Positions 18,896 through 29,624 of a stretch of 64,000 nucleotides of DNA are shown piece by piece. The stretch spans positions 1 to 64,000 of the forward strand of contig CAWJLG010000018.1 in NCBI GenBank assembly GCA_963843595.1. The letters are read 5' to 3'. The notes under the pieces were generated by a model. It was given only the letters and a program-made list of their open reading frames with translations, was not told where the DNA came from and did not search any database. Source of the DNA: CAIWHR01 sp963843595 (lineage in GTDB: Bacteria; Pseudomonadota; Gammaproteobacteria; Burkholderiales; Casimicrobiaceae). Each line of letters opens with the position of its first letter. Position 1 is the first letter of the stretch. A program made the position numbers and the translations under genes.

Positions 18896-18898
18896 ATA

Positions 18899-19036
18899 AG
18901 GCCGTGTAAAAACACATTTTGGAAACGATTTCAGGGGTCCTCTCACCCCTCCGTAGGTGACGATCGTCGAATACAGCGCGATCTGAGCGGTCGATTTCTC
19001 CGCGCCTCTCCCAGCGCTGGCGTTTTTACACAGCCT
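18899..19036. repeat. MITE-like 138-bp element next to the IS
   Basis: AGGCCGTGTAAAAAC at the left is inverted as GTTTTTACACAGCCT at the right, 14 of 15 bases matching. The 108 bp between hold no open frame of note. Short non-coding DNA bounded by such terminal repeats fits a MITE or the fused ends of a deleted transposon; the GTGTAAAAAC end recalls several DDE-transposase families, but I cannot assign one. It abuts the IS right end. Confidence 0.45.
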
Positions 19037-19371
19037 CGGCCAAGAGCGGACGCCGAGGTATCAGCTCAGGGTCGCTCCGAAGCGAACTTTCGCGAACTGT
19101 TTCGCGGAACGTGCACGCACCGTGACGGGCCCAGGACCTTCGTGTGCGGGGAAGATTGACTCCGCGGAGTTCGGTTGGACCCGAATTGATCTGCGTAGCC
19201 GATCGTCAGTATTCCGGCGAGCGTCGTGCTGATCAGCGTCGGCGCGAACTGGATGCCCTTAACGCTTCGCCATACAGGCAGGTCATGCAGCAACGACAAC
19301 GGCAATTTCGGCAGCGCGTTCGCCATGAACGCCGCCATGCGGCGCGGACACGCGAGGCCCCGCGGATAGGC
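19037..19371. other. Non-coding stretch after the MITE-like element
   Basis: About 335 bp with no supported gene, at the 3' side of the minus-strand FAD oxidase. No T-tract terminator was seen. Confidence 0.3.
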
Positions 19372-20742
19372 TCACGCCTTCGGTTTGATGTTCTGGTTGA
19401 CTCGGAACAGGTTGTCGGGATCGTACTTCGCCTTGATCAAGGCAAGGCGCTTGTAGTTGTCGCCGTAGCTTAGCTCGACGCGGTTCTCGGCCTCATCGGC
19501 GTCCATGAAGTTGACGTAGGCGCCCTTAAGGTTGAATGGGTGGATGGCCTCCCAGTAGGCACGGCCCCACGTTTTGAGTGCCTCAGCGTCCTTGGGATCA
19601 GGGCTGACCGCGGCGATGACCATCGAAAACGACGCGTCCCGCGCGCTCCACGGGGTGGCATCCTTGGCGACCCGCCGAACGGCGCCATCGATCGGGTAAA
19701 GGTGCATCAGGCAGAAGGGGGTTGGCGCCCTGAGCGCGTTGGCAATGTGCGCGTCGATCGCATCGTCGGGCAGCGCCTTGACAAAGTCGCCCTTCCAGTA
19801 CCACTGCAGGCCTTTGGGGAAGAACGGGTCGAACAGACTGTTGATGGCCGTCCACGGCATCTCGCCCATCCAGTTGAACAGCGGGGCGGGCAGCTTTTCG
19901 AGCAGCGAGCCCATGAGCTTCTGGCCCTCTGCGATCGGCCCATTGAAAGCACCGATCAGGGCACAGGCGCGTTTGCTCCAGTGCTCCTTCGGGAAGGGAT
20001 CGGTTGGCGGCACGGTCTTCAGGCCGACAAACAGGCCAAGCTCTTCGGGGGCTCTTGAGATGAAGTCGCGGTAACTCGCCATGACCTGTTTGGCGTCCTT
20101 GGCGTCCCAGAAGATCGGACCGGCGAAGACCATTTTGGCTGGGTGGGCCTGAAACAAGAAGCTCGTGACCACGCCGAAGTTACCGCCGCCCCCGCGCACC
20201 GCCCAGAAGAGGTCAGAGTGATTGTCCTTGTTAGCGGTGACGAAGGAGCCGTCGGCCAGCACCACATCCGCCTCGAGCAGATTGTCGACCGTGAGGCCAT
20301 GTTTACGCGTGAGATAGCCGGTTCCTCCCCCCAAGGTCAGGCCTGCGACGCCGGTGCTGCCGACGATGCCGAGCGGTACGGCTAGGCCGAAGGCGTGGGT
20401 CGCGTGATCGAGATCCGCCGCAGTGCAGCCTGGATCGACACGCACGGTGCGGCTCGACGGCTCGACGCGCACACTGCGCATCTGCGACAGATCGATGACC
20501 AGCCCACCGTCGCAGCTGCCCAAACCAGGGCCGCTGTGTCCGCCTCCGCGAATTGCGAGGAGCAGCTCGTTGTCGCGCGCATAGTTGACCGCCGCCATGA
20601 CATCGGCGGCGTCGGTGCAGCAAGCGATCCCCTTGGGTCGCTTATCGATCATGCCGTTGTACAGCGCTCGCGCCTCGTCGTAGTCCTTGTCTGACGGACC
20701 GATCAGCCTTCCGCGAAACCCCTGGATCGCACGCTCGCCCAT
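19372..20742 (-). CDS. FAD-linked oxidase, berberine-bridge type
   Basis: 456 residues, intact. The ATG at 20742 follows GGAGGC with 7-nt spacing; upstream in-frame starts lack this. The FAD-binding PCMH domain has LAIRGGGHSGPGLGS (candidate flavin-linking His), GVAGLTLGGGTGYLTRKHGL and VRGGGGNFGVVTSFLF. The C-terminal BBE segment is YVNFMDADEAENRVELSYGD, ending KYDPDNLFRVNQNI. The absence of a signal peptide suggests a cytoplasmic oxidase acting on a small alcohol, sugar or aromatic substrate; which one cannot be told. It is the second member of the family in the window (see 13246) but has no TPR partner beside it. Confidence 0.92.
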   Translation of the reverse strand: MGERAIQGFRGRLIGPSDKDYDEARALYNGMIDKRPKGIACCTDAADVMAAVNYARDNELLLAIRGGGHSGPGLGSCDGGLVIDLSQMRSVRVEPSSRTVRVDPGCTAADLDHATHAFGLAVPLGIVGSTGVAGLTLGGGTGYLTRKHGLTVDNLLEADVVLADGSFVTANKDNHSDLFWAVRGGGGNFGVVTSFLFQAHPAKMVFAGPIFWDAKDAKQVMASYRDFISRAPEELGLFVGLKTVPPTDPFPKEHWSKRACALIGAFNGPIAEGQKLMGSLLEKLPAPLFNWMGEMPWTAINSLFDPFFPKGLQWYWKGDFVKALPDDAIDAHIANALRAPTPFCLMHLYPIDGAVRRVAKDATPWSARDASFSMVIAAVSPDPKDAEALKTWGRAYWEAIHPFNLKGAYVNFMDADEAENRVELSYGDNYKRLALIKAKYDPDNLFRVNQNIKPKA

Positions 20743-21365
20743 GACGCTGCCTCCATGAAGAGTTTGTCCATCGCGCACGCGATGACGCGCTACCGTGCCC
20801 ACAAAACCACCGCCGAACAGTCGGCAAGAACGACAGGTCGGCCGCACGGCCGCGCATGCGCTGCGACATCCTAACGCCTATCCCCGTCGGTTTGGCCACT
20901 CGGAACTGTCGGCCGCAGGCTCCGTGGCTGCGACGTACTACCGGGCGTACGCACCGGCAAAATCTCCCCTACTGCGTTGCGTGTATTGGTCCTTGGAAAA
21001 TTCCGCCCCCCTATGCCTCGACGGCCGCATCGCCGCGAAACCGGCCGTTCAGTCCGGGCTCGTCAACTGGCGCTAACGGCCATTTGCAGCCCGTGGCGAA
21101 TGGCGGCTTCCCGACAGGTCACCGCGGCGGCTGTTCACGCCGCGGACGCAGGAGGCGGCCGCAAAAGCGCAAGGAGTGCTCGACGAACTGTTCACGGCCA
21201 CGCGCAGAATCGGCAGGCTCCTGCCACACTTCGTGGCCACAGTAGAGGCGCGCGCGACTCTACGAGAGATCGTCAGCTCCATGCGCAGGGTCATTGCGAG
21301 GCGCGGCCGAAGGAAGACGGCCTCGCACTTCGTACCCGTGCGGCTCTCTCAATTCCGCTCGCTTC
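20743..21365. other. Intergenic region with one copy of a 54-bp repeat
   Basis: About 620 bp between the FAD oxidase start and the DUF885 stop. No gene is supported. It contains a 54-bp sequence at 21030-21083 that recurs exactly, inverted, at 34305-34358. The rest shows short, arginine-rich frames typical of GC-rich non-coding DNA. Confidence 0.4.
21030..21083 (+). repeat. 54-bp dispersed repeat, copy 1
   Basis: Begins TCGCCGCGAAACCGGCCGTT and ends GGCGCTAACGGCCAT. The reverse complement at 34305-34358 matches at all 54 positions, with weaker similarity beyond the TCGCCGCG end. Both copies lie in long intergenic regions. Confidence 0.7.
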
Positions 21366-23201
21366 CTACTGACGCGTCTTAATCCAAGCGTCGACTTGCT
21401 CGTCCAGGATTTCGAGCGGCAGCGAACCGCCGCCCAGCACCACGTCATGGAAGGCCTTCTCCGCCTCGGCGTCGAACCGGGGCCCGAGCGCCTTCTGTGC
21501 CCGTTCGCGCGCGGCACGGATTCGCAGCATACCCACCTTATAGGTGCAGGCTTGCCCGGGCTCGACGATGTAGCGCTCAATCTCCGTGACCACTTCGCCC
21601 TCGGGCATGCCAGTCTTCTCCTGCATGTAGGCGATGGCACGCTCGCGTGTCCAGCGCTTGTAATGGACACCGGTATCGACGACCAGGCGCACCGCGCGAA
21701 ACATCTCGGCCTGCAGCCGGCCCAGGTCTCCGAAGGGGTCGTCCTTGTAGAGCCCCAGTTCGGTGCCCAGCCACTCGGCGTAGAGGGCCCATCCCTCGCC
21801 GTAGGCGGTGAACGGTAGCACCTTACGGAAGGTCGGCCCGCCCGCCTGCTCCTGCGCCAATGCGATCTGGAAGTGATGGCCTGGCACGCCCTCGTGCAAG
21901 GCGAGCGTGCGCATGCCGAACTTAGGCACCTCGTGCATGTCGCGCAGGTTGGCGTAGAAGACACCAGGCCGCGTGCCGTCGAGCGCGGGCGGGAAGTAAT
22001 ACGCGCCCGGCGCAGTCGTCTCCTTGAACTCGGGGACGCGTTTGACCTCGATCGGCCCCTTGGGGACGAGCCCGATCACCGCGCGCGAGCGGGCGAGCTG
22101 GTCCTCGATCATCCTAGTGTAGTCGGCGAGCGCGGCCTTGCGGCCCTCGTCGGTGTTCGGGTAGAGGAAACGCGGGTCCTTGGCGAGCCGCGAGAGGGCC
22201 TGGGCCGGTGTCTCCCCGGACCGCAGCTGCGCCTGCGTGGCGAGAATCGCCGTCATCTCCTTCTCGATGCGGACCACCTCCGACAGCCCGAGGTCGTGCG
22301 CCTCCTGCGGCGTCATCCGCGTGGTGGTCGCGCTGCGCAGGCGATAGGCGTAGTACGCATCGCCGTCGGGCAACTTCCAGACGCCGTCATCGGTGGTGGA
22401 CCGCGTCAGCTGCCCTTCGAAGAACGCGATCAGCTTCCGGTAGGCTGGCACCACGCCGCTCTCGATGACTTCGGCACAACGCGCCTCCAAAGCCTGCTTG
22501 TCGGCCGCCGTGAGCTCGGGCAGGGTCTGCACCTTGCCGGCGAAGTGTTTGTACAGCGGGTTTTCGACCGCGGGCTTGCCGGCAAAGCCACGCATCTCGG
22601 TGAGCACCCGCTCGATCACGAAGCGCGGCGGCACTACACCCTTCTTCTCGCGCACCGCGAGCCCTTCGAGCATCTGGTCGAACTTGCGGCCCACCTCGCC
22701 GAGTCGCGCGAGGTAGTCCTCGGCGCCGCGCCGGTCGGCGATGCGGTGCTGGTTGATCAGGAAGTCGGGCGTCTGGCTCTGCATGCCGAAGTGCTGGCTG
22801 ACCGGGTAGTCGTGGAAGCGGAATCGCTCGCCATCGAGCAGGTCCTCGATGAACCATGTCAGCACCCGCGTGGAGATCCGCTGCTCCGGAGATTGCGCTG
22901 CGACGTCGTAGGACTTCAGGTCAGCGAGGTATCCATGCCAGAGAGCGAAGTCGTGGTCGGCTTTGGCGATCGAGACGTCGTCAAGGTGAGCGTTGTGCCT
23001 GCGATAACCAAACTGCTCGGCAATACCGATCGAGGTCAGCAGCTCCGGGTTCTCCAGCACGAAGGTGATGAAGGTCTTCTCGTAAAAAAGGTTGAGGCTG
23101 AAGGGCCGGAACCAGACGAGGTTGACCAGGAACACTGCGGCAGCGAGCAGGGCGGCGACGAGCAACGCGCCCAGGGACTTAAAGACGGTCTTAGCCACCA
23201 T
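21366..23201 (-). CDS. DUF885 family metallopeptidase-like protein
   Basis: 611 residues, intact. The N-terminus has a signal anchor (LGALLVAALLAAAVFLVNLV), so most of the protein is probably periplasmic. DUF885 hallmarks are LALHEGVPGHHFQIALAQEQ (an HEGxPGHHxQ zinc-binding-like box, about residue 435), the upstream PGAYYFPPALDGTRPGVFY segment and FTAYGEGWALYAEWLGTELG. The family is related to gluzincin carboxypeptidases and is often annotated as a hypothetical or dipeptidase-like lipoprotein; substrate unknown. It stands alone on the minus strand, 620 bp from the FAD oxidase. Confidence 0.88.
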   Translation of the reverse strand: MVAKTVFKSLGALLVAALLAAAVFLVNLVWFRPFSLNLFYEKTFITFVLENPELLTSIGIAEQFGYRRHNAHLDDVSIAKADHDFALWHGYLADLKSYDVAAQSPEQRISTRVLTWFIEDLLDGERFRFHDYPVSQHFGMQSQTPDFLINQHRIADRRGAEDYLARLGEVGRKFDQMLEGLAVREKKGVVPPRFVIERVLTEMRGFAGKPAVENPLYKHFAGKVQTLPELTAADKQALEARCAEVIESGVVPAYRKLIAFFEGQLTRSTTDDGVWKLPDGDAYYAYRLRSATTTRMTPQEAHDLGLSEVVRIEKEMTAILATQAQLRSGETPAQALSRLAKDPRFLYPNTDEGRKAALADYTRMIEDQLARSRAVIGLVPKGPIEVKRVPEFKETTAPGAYYFPPALDGTRPGVFYANLRDMHEVPKFGMRTLALHEGVPGHHFQIALAQEQAGGPTFRKVLPFTAYGEGWALYAEWLGTELGLYKDDPFGDLGRLQAEMFRAVRLVVDTGVHYKRWTRERAIAYMQEKTGMPEGEVVTEIERYIVEPGQACTYKVGMLRIRAARERAQKALGPRFDAEAEKAFHDVVLGGGSLPLEILDEQVDAWIKTRQ

Positions 23202-23914
23202 CGAGGCAGCTTACACGAGCGTGCTCGTCTCGCCGAATCGATCGAGGTCGACAACCACTACCCCGGTCACCGCAATTGAGCGGATTTCGCTGCCACGGTC
23301 GGGAGTCCCTTGTGTCCACCGTCGGCTTTGCGGCAATGAAACTTGTGAGTCCAATGTCCGCAGGGGATCGGTCGCCGGCATTCAAGCGATGCGACCGAGC
23401 GGCCGCTGATTAGCGCACTGCAGTCATCCAGGCGTGAAGGTCCGTTGTGGATCGTCGAGCCGCCGCTCATCGCCGCAGATCGTTCGACCGTAGACGACCC
23501 GTTGCCGCCGTTGAGCTTCGCGCTGGCAAAGACAGCAACGCCGCGACAGCGGTCGTTTAGCCGATGCTGGGCAACTGGTGCTATCGGCCAAGAGCGGTCT
23601 TCCGACCAGGTCTCTCGAAAGCCGTCGGTGAGCAGTGCCATTGCTGCGAATTCTAGCCTGACCAACGGACTCAATTAGTCTCTCCCTGGGCGATTCCGCC
23701 ACTTGATGCACTTCCGCCGCTTATGTCGGAGCGCATAGATCGACACATCCACCGCGGGCATGGCCATATCATTTTCTTCTCTGCACTACACGCGAAATAG
23801 CAATCGGAGCCTGTCGACTCAGCGGGCGCCAGCCGCGCCGCGTTGCGTGCGGATTGAGGTGGACTTCATCGTGGAATACGAAGGACAGGTGGCGGGTCGG
23901 CCGCACGCCCTGGT
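23202..23914. other. Long intergenic region, nothing recognised
   Basis: About 710 bp between the DUF885 start and the AraC regulator stop. Frames are present on both strands (for example minus 23267-23674), but none has a ribosome-binding site, codon pattern or motif that I can support. It may hold eroded gene remains. Confidence 0.3.
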
Positions 23915-24905
23915 TTAGCAAGAATGTTCCTTTCGCCACTGCGCCGGCGTCGTCCCGCTCCAGCGCCGGAATGCGCGCGTGAAAGCGCTCGCGTCGGCGT
24001 AGTCGACCAAGGCCGCGATCTCGCTCACGGCCATCGTCGAGTCTTCGAGCATCTGGCGGGCAATTTCAAAGCGGCATTCGTCGGCAAGCTCCTTGAAGCT
24101 TGTCCCAAATCCATCGAGACGGCGACACAAGGTTCGTCGGTGCATCGCCAATACTTTGGCGACCTGGTCGACTCCACCTTGGCCCATGACGAGCGCCGTG
24201 CGCAGCACGCTGCGCACCTGCGCGGGGAAGTCCTCGCCCCATCGGATCTCGAGTGCATCGATGTGCTTCTGCAGCAGCCGGCGCAGATCGGGATCGATGG
24301 CGGGCAAGCTACGATTCAGCCAATCGGCGGAGAACACGACGGCGTTCTCCGCGGCGTCGAACACCAAGGGCGCGACGAAGAACCGTCGGAACGCGCCGAC
24401 GTCCTTTGGCTTGCGATGGGCAAAACGGACCTCGAGGGGCACCCAATCGGGTCCGCACAATTCCCGCACGATGTTGAACATGACCGCGACCGCGGCATCC
24501 CCGACCTGCTCGGTGGCCTCGACATGCGGCTGGTAGATTTCGTACCGTAGCGTTGCAGCGTCGCCGTCAATCGTAAGAGCTGCCGCCGCGCCGCGGACGT
24601 GCAGATGGGCATAGCGAACGAGGTTGCGCAGCGCCGACTCCCACGTCCGGGGAATACTTCCCCAGCAATCCCACGAGCCCCATCGAGTGCAGCCCACCTC
24701 GCTGACCGACCAGCAGTCCGAAATGCGGACAGGCGGTGCGGGCCGCGCAATGGGCCATCAGGTGATTCCGTGCGGCGAAGGACACCAGCGTATCGGGATC
24801 GTCGAAGATCTCGAGCGAGAACCCCGCCTCGGCTAGTACGGCAGCCGGATCGGCGCCAAGGCTCCGGAGGACCTCTGGAATGTCCGGTGTTCCGCCGATG
24901 CGCAC
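23915..24905 (-). CDS. AraC-family transcriptional regulator (one frameshift)
   Basis: About 329 residues after removing one G near 24650, which joins GLLGKYSPDV to ESALRNLVRYAHLHV. The N-terminal part is the Arabinose_bd-type ligand domain common in proteobacterial AraC proteins (LRSLGADPAAVLAEAGFSLE). The C-terminal double helix-turn-helix shows VAKVLAMHRRTLCRRLDGFG, FEIARQMLEDSTMAVSEIAA and YADASAFTRAFRRWSGTTPA. The GTG at 24905 was chosen by position relative to the conserved IPEVLRSLG; an ATG at 25016 is an alternative. It is divergent from the patatin-efflux operon starting at 25218, so it may control that operon. Confidence 0.82.
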
Positions 24906-25217
24906 GGTCCCGCCGCCTCGGCGGGGCTTGACCGCGCGCGCGCCCGGATAGATTCGAAGTTTCCCATTCGTTGATCCATGCCAAGGTAGGCGGTTGGCAA
25001 TGTCTCCGATTATCAATAGGGTGTCTCCAAATGTCCAGCGTGGAATTGTCAGTCTTCGATAATCGACACCGGTCGCAATGCCAGCGAACTACGCCAGGTG
25101 GATGGGAATGTCTTGCGCCATCGTTCGATCCTTCCCGAAGCGATCCCAGCGCAACCCGAGTCGACGACTGTATCGGGCGGCAAAGCCGTGCCGGCAAAGA
25201 CCGGAGAGGTGGTTTCC

Positions 25218-26754
25218 GTGCGGCGCACGTTGACCGTCGCGCTGGCGGCGCTGCTCGCGCTCGCCGGTTGCGCAACGCGTCCGACCAATCCTCCGATCAC
25301 GCAGGCCGACCCGGATCGGGGCTATCGCCTCGCGACCCGCCAGCCGTACTTCATGGATCGGGACACCTTGGTCATCCTCGCGTTTTCCGGGGGCGGCACG
25401 CGCGCGGCAGCGTTCTCGTATGGCGTTCTCGAGTTTCTCCGGCGCACCGAGATCATCCGGGCGAGCGGAGAAAGGATTCGACTGCTCGACGCCGTCGGCG
25501 TCATCACCGGGGTCTCAGGCGGCAGTTTCACGGCGCTGGCCTATGGGCTGTACGGCGACAGGCTGTTCGCGGAATACGAGCAACGCTTCCTGAAGCGCGA
25601 CGTGCAGGGCGAGATCATCGCCCGCGCCTTCAATCCTGCTTATTGGACAAAGCTGTCGGCGCCGAACTGGGGGCGCTCGGAGCTGGCGGCCGACCTCTAT
25701 GACGAAATTCTCTTCAACGGCGCGACCTATGCCGATCTCGGCCGCGGCAAGGGTCCGCTCGTCCTCGCATCCGCGACCGATGTCTCGACCGGGGCCCGCA
25801 TGGTCTTCGACCAGGACGTCTTCGACGCGCTGTGTTCCAACCTCGACGAACTCCGGTTGTCGCGCGCCGCCGCGGCCTCCTCGGCGGTGCCGGTCGTGCT
25901 GTCGGCCGTCACGCTCAACGATTACGGCGGCACCTGCCACTACGTGGTGCCGCGCGCGCTGCAGTTCCTGTCGGGCCCCGAACTGCCCCCGCGCACGGCC
26001 GCGCGGGCGAGGCGCGAGATCGAGGAACGGCTGGCATTCGCCGACGGCAGCCAACCGGCCTTACCTCCATCTCGTGGACGGCGGCGTGGCCGACAACGTC
26101 GGCATGCGCAGCGTGCTGGCGACGCTGGAATCGCTGGAAGCGCTGCATCGCGCCGGCGTGCCGACGCTTCTCGACCGTGTTCGCCGGATCGTGGTCTTCG
26201 TCGTCAACTCGGTGTCCACGCCCCGGACCCACTGGGACGAATCGGAGAGCCCCCCGGGCGCGATAAGCCTCCTGCTCCAGTCGTCCGGCGTTCCGATCGA
26301 ACACTATTCCTACGAATCGGTGGAATCGTTGCGAGACAAGGCGGCGCATTGGCAGTCCCTCAAGCGCCTTCGCAATTCGCCCGAGTTCGCGGGCAGCAGG
26401 AATCCGGCCATCGCCGGCGATCTCGATGGACCGGACGTCGACATCGTTGCGGTCGACGTTTCGTTTTCGGCGTTGCAGGACAAGGCGGAGTTCGAATACC
26501 TGAACGGACTGCCCACGAGCTTCGTGCTGCCGGACGAAGCGGTGGATCGCCTTCGCGCCGCTGCCGGGACGATCATCATGGCGTCGCCGGAGTTCCAGCG
26601 GCTGTTGCAGGAGGTCGGGGCAAGGATCGTTGCTGAGTCGGCGGCGCCGGCACAACCGAGTCCTCCGACGCAACTTGCGCTCCGCCGGCGACGCCGACCG
26701 TCAAATGACAGGCACTCATTTCTTTCGGACTCGCAGAGCGAGTGGATCGAATGA
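25218..26754 (+). CDS. Patatin-like phospholipase lipoprotein (one frameshift)
   Basis: About 511 residues after removing one C at 26051-26052, which restores DGSNRPYLHLVDGG. The GTG at 25218 follows GAGAGGT. A lipoprotein signal is clear (ALAALLALAGC), so it is anchored in the cell envelope. Patatin features are the oxyanion loop FSGGGTRAAAFSYG, the nucleophile elbow ITGVSGGSFTA (GxSxG) and the catalytic Asp in VDGGVADNVG. The enzyme would hydrolyse acyl esters of phospholipids or other lipids. Its stop overlaps the start of a NodT-type outer-membrane factor (ATGA), placing it first in an efflux operon, an unusual partner. Confidence 0.85.
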
Positions 26755-28378
26755 GACAGCGAGCGCATTGCACGCGGGCGCCGAGCCCTGCAGGATTCCG
26801 CGCTGGGCGGCATGGGTCGGCTCTGACGCTGGCGATCGCCGGCTGCACGACGGTGGGCCCGGACTTCGTGCCGCCCAAGGCGCCGTTGCCTCCGCAATGG
26901 CAGGAGGCCGACCGCGCGGTCGTCACGCTCACGCCCGCGGAGCAGATCCGCTGGTGGGAGGTCTTTCACGATCCGGTGCTCGACCGGGCTGATCGACATC
27001 GCGTACCGGAACAACTACAGCCTGAAGATCGCGGGCCTGCGGGTGCTGCAGGCGCGGGCGCAATTGGGCATCGCCGTGGGCTACCTCTACCCGCAGGCCC
27101 AGCAGGCGAACGGCAACGTGAACTATACGTCGGCCAGCAGGAATGCCGCCAACACGAAGGCCGGGGACCTGGGATTCTGGGAATACAACGCCGGCGTCAG
27201 CGTCGGCTGGGAGCTCGATTTCTGGGGCAAGTTCCGGCGCTCGATCGAGGCGGCCGACGCCAACCTGATGGCCTCCGTCGCCGGCTACGACAACGCGCTG
27301 GTGCTGCTCGTCGCGCAGGTCGCGGACACGTACGTCGCGATCCGGTGCGCGGAGGCGCAGCTGCAAGGTCGCGCGAGAAAATGTCGCGCTCCAGCAGCGC
27401 AGCGTCCGGATCACCGAGGCCCGGTACCGCGGCGGCGATGTCGGCGAGCTCGACGTGCTCCAGGCGCGCACTCAGCTGCTGGGGACGCAGGCGACGATCC
27501 CGCCGTTGGAGACCGGGCTGGAGCAGGCGAAGAACGCGCTCAGCACGCTGCTCGGCCGGCCTCCGGGCGACCTCGCGGAGATTCTGGGCCCGCAGCAGGG
27601 CGTGATTCCCGGCGCGCCGCAGGCGATCGCCGCGGGCGCCCCGACCGATCTGCTCCGACGGCGTCCGGATGTGCGCCAGGCGGAACTCGCTGCCGCAACG
27701 CAAAGCGCGGCGGTGGGGGTCGCCGAGGCCGAGCTCTATCCGAGCTTCGGGTTGAGCGGCTTTCTCGGCGTGGTGGCCGCCGACGGCACGAACACCACGC
27801 GCACCGGCAACAGCGGCTTCGGTCAGCTTTTCAACACGAACTCCCTCACGTTCGTCGGCGGGCCGTACTTCAGCTGGAACATCCTGAACTACGGACGCAT
27901 CCGCAACAACGTCCGGGTCAACGATGCTCAGCTCCAGCAACTGCTGGAGAACTACCAGAGCACGGTGCTGAACGCGGTGAAGGAGGTGGAGGACGGCATG
28001 GTGGCGTTCCTGCGCAGCCGCGAGCAGGAGCGGATTCTGGTCGAGACCGAAGCGTCGGCGCAACGCTCGCTCGCCATCGCCAACGTCGGGTACCGCGAAG
28101 GCTTTTCCGACTTCCAGCGCGTGCTCGACGCCCAGAATGCGTTGCTGCGGGCACAGCAGCAGGTCGTCGCGGCGCGCAGCACGACCGTCAGCAGCGCGAT
28201 CGGGATCTATCGGGCGCTCGGCGGCGGCTGGGAGATCCGGTCGGGCCAGGGATTCGTCGACGAAGCGACCCGCGACACGATGCAAAAGCGCGTGGACTGG
28301 GGCGATCTGCTGCAACCGGAAGCGACCGAGCCGCCGTTGAAGGGCCAGGGCAGCGGATGGCCGTCGCCGGACTGGTAA
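26751..28378 (+). CDS. Outer-membrane efflux factor, NodT/TolC type (two frameshifts)
   Basis: About 541 residues after single-base repairs near 26985 (an extra G) and 27373 (an extra A). Probable lipoprotein (LTLAIAGCTTVGPDF). Two OEP repeats are visible: QIRWWEVFHDPVLD, LRVLQARAQLGIAVGYLYPQ, GVSVGWELDFWGKFRRSIEA, then RYRGGDVGELDVLQARTQL, LLRRRPDVRQAELAAATQSA, FSWNILNYGRIRNN and GYREGFSDFQRVLDAQNALL. It would form the trimeric outer-membrane channel of the HlyD-DUF2955 pump encoded next. The ATG overlaps the patatin stop (ATGA). Confidence 0.85.
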
Positions 28379-28407
28379 GCAGCGCGCAACTCGAACGTAG
28401 GCATGCG

Positions 28408-29624
28408 ATGAGCGAACCACAGGAATCCGTGCAGGCGGGACAGGGACCGGGCAATGCCTCCGGAGAACAAACCGGCGGGTCCGGCGATTCGAACGCGTCG
28501 AGCGGCGGCTGCCTCCCGTCAAACCGGAACTGCCGCCCGCGTCGCGACGGATGGACCCGGTGCGCAAATGGGTGCTGATCTTCGGCGCGTTCTGCGTGCT
28601 CCTGCTCGCCTGGTACATGGCCGCCGACCGCTACACGCCGTACACGACGCAGGCGCGCGTCAACGCCTTCGTGGTGCCGATTGCGCCGCAGGTGGCCGGA
28701 GAGATTCTCTCGGTCGACGTGCGCACCAATCAGACGGTGAAGAAGGGCGACCTGCTCGCCCGCATCGACCCGGTGCGCTACGAGCTGGCGGTCGCTTCGG
28801 CCGAAGCCCAGCTCGCGCTGACCCGGCAAAACCTCAAGGTGGGAGCTCGACGGTCGAAGCGGCCGCGGCCTCGCTGGACGCCGCGAAGGCCGCGCTCGTC
28901 AAGGACACGCAGAACGAGGCTCGCCTGAAGCGCATCGACGCGGATGTTCCCGGCGCGATTTCGCAGCGGTCGCTGGAGTGGGCCAGCACGTCGCGCATCG
29001 AAGGCGAGGCCCAGGTGGCGAGCGCCAAGGCCAACCTGCAGAAGGCGATCGAAGGGCTCGGCCCGCGCGACGAGAAGAATCCGCAGCTGCTTGCCGCGCG
29101 CGCGGCGTTGGACAAGGCGAAGCTCGACCTGCAGTACACGCGCCTCATCGCGCCCAGCGACGGCATCGTGACCGATCTGCGGGTCGATGTCGGCAATTTC
29201 GCCGCGACCGGCCAGCCGCTGATGACCTTCGTCGCGGCCCAGAAGATGTGGGTCGAGGCGAACCTGACCGAGAACAACCTGGGGCACATCAAGCCGGGCG
29301 ACGCTGTCGACCTCGTGCTCGATGTGTGGCCGGACAAGACGCTGCGCGGGCGGGTGCGCAACGTCACGTTCGGCGTGACCGCCGTCCGAGTCCACCTCGA
29401 AGCCGGGCACCCTGCCCACGGTCCAGAACGCGCGGGACTGGCTGCGCAACGCGCAGCGCTTTCCGGTGCTGATCGATTTCGACGATCCCGCGGAGGCCGC
29501 GAAACTCGGCGCGCGGGTCGGGAGCCAGGTCAACGTGCTCGTGTACACGGGCGATCATCCGATCCTGAACCCGCTGGGGCGGTTCCTGATGTGGCTGAGC
29601 GGCCTGATGTCGTATGCCTACTGA
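28408..29624 (+). CDS. HlyD-family periplasmic adaptor (three frameshifts)
   Basis: About 405 residues in four frame segments, joined by single-base changes near 28500, 28845 (a missing G in a G run) and 29390 (an extra C). A Gly/Ser-rich cytosolic N-terminus leads to RRMDPVRKW and a membrane anchor (VLIFGAFCVLLLAWYMA). The first lipoyl half follows (VVPIAPQVAGEILSVDVRTN), then a long alpha-helical hairpin (SRIEGEAQVASAKANLQKAI), the second lipoyl half (LDLQYTRLIAPSDGIVTDLR) and a beta-barrel part. It should bridge the DUF2955 inner-membrane protein and the outer-membrane factor. Its last 11 nt overlap the start of the DUF2955 gene. Confidence 0.82.

Larger units (their letters stand above)
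17472..18898 (+). mobile_element. IS110-family insertion sequence, IS1111 subgroup
   Basis: A complete-looking element around an intact transposase. ATGGACACCGCCC at 17479-17491 is perfectly inverted as GGGCGGTGTCCAT at 18883-18895, a 13-bp pair. Subterminal inverted repeats of this size set the IS1111 subgroup apart from IS110 proper. The outer ends are placed a few bases beyond by analogy with that group. No target duplication is evident, as expected. About 250 bp of non-coding sequence between the transposase stop and the right repeat is where IS1111 elements encode their guide (seek/bridge) RNA. Confidence 0.82.

Noticed and set aside
21030..21083. Integron attC site, because of GCTAACGG/GTTAGCGC
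   Set aside because: The core does not match GTTRRRY, and no cassette or integrase gene is present.
23267..23674. Possible gene on the minus strand in the gap at 23.2-23.9 kb
   Set aside because: There is no ribosome-binding site, conserved motif or suitable codon pattern.
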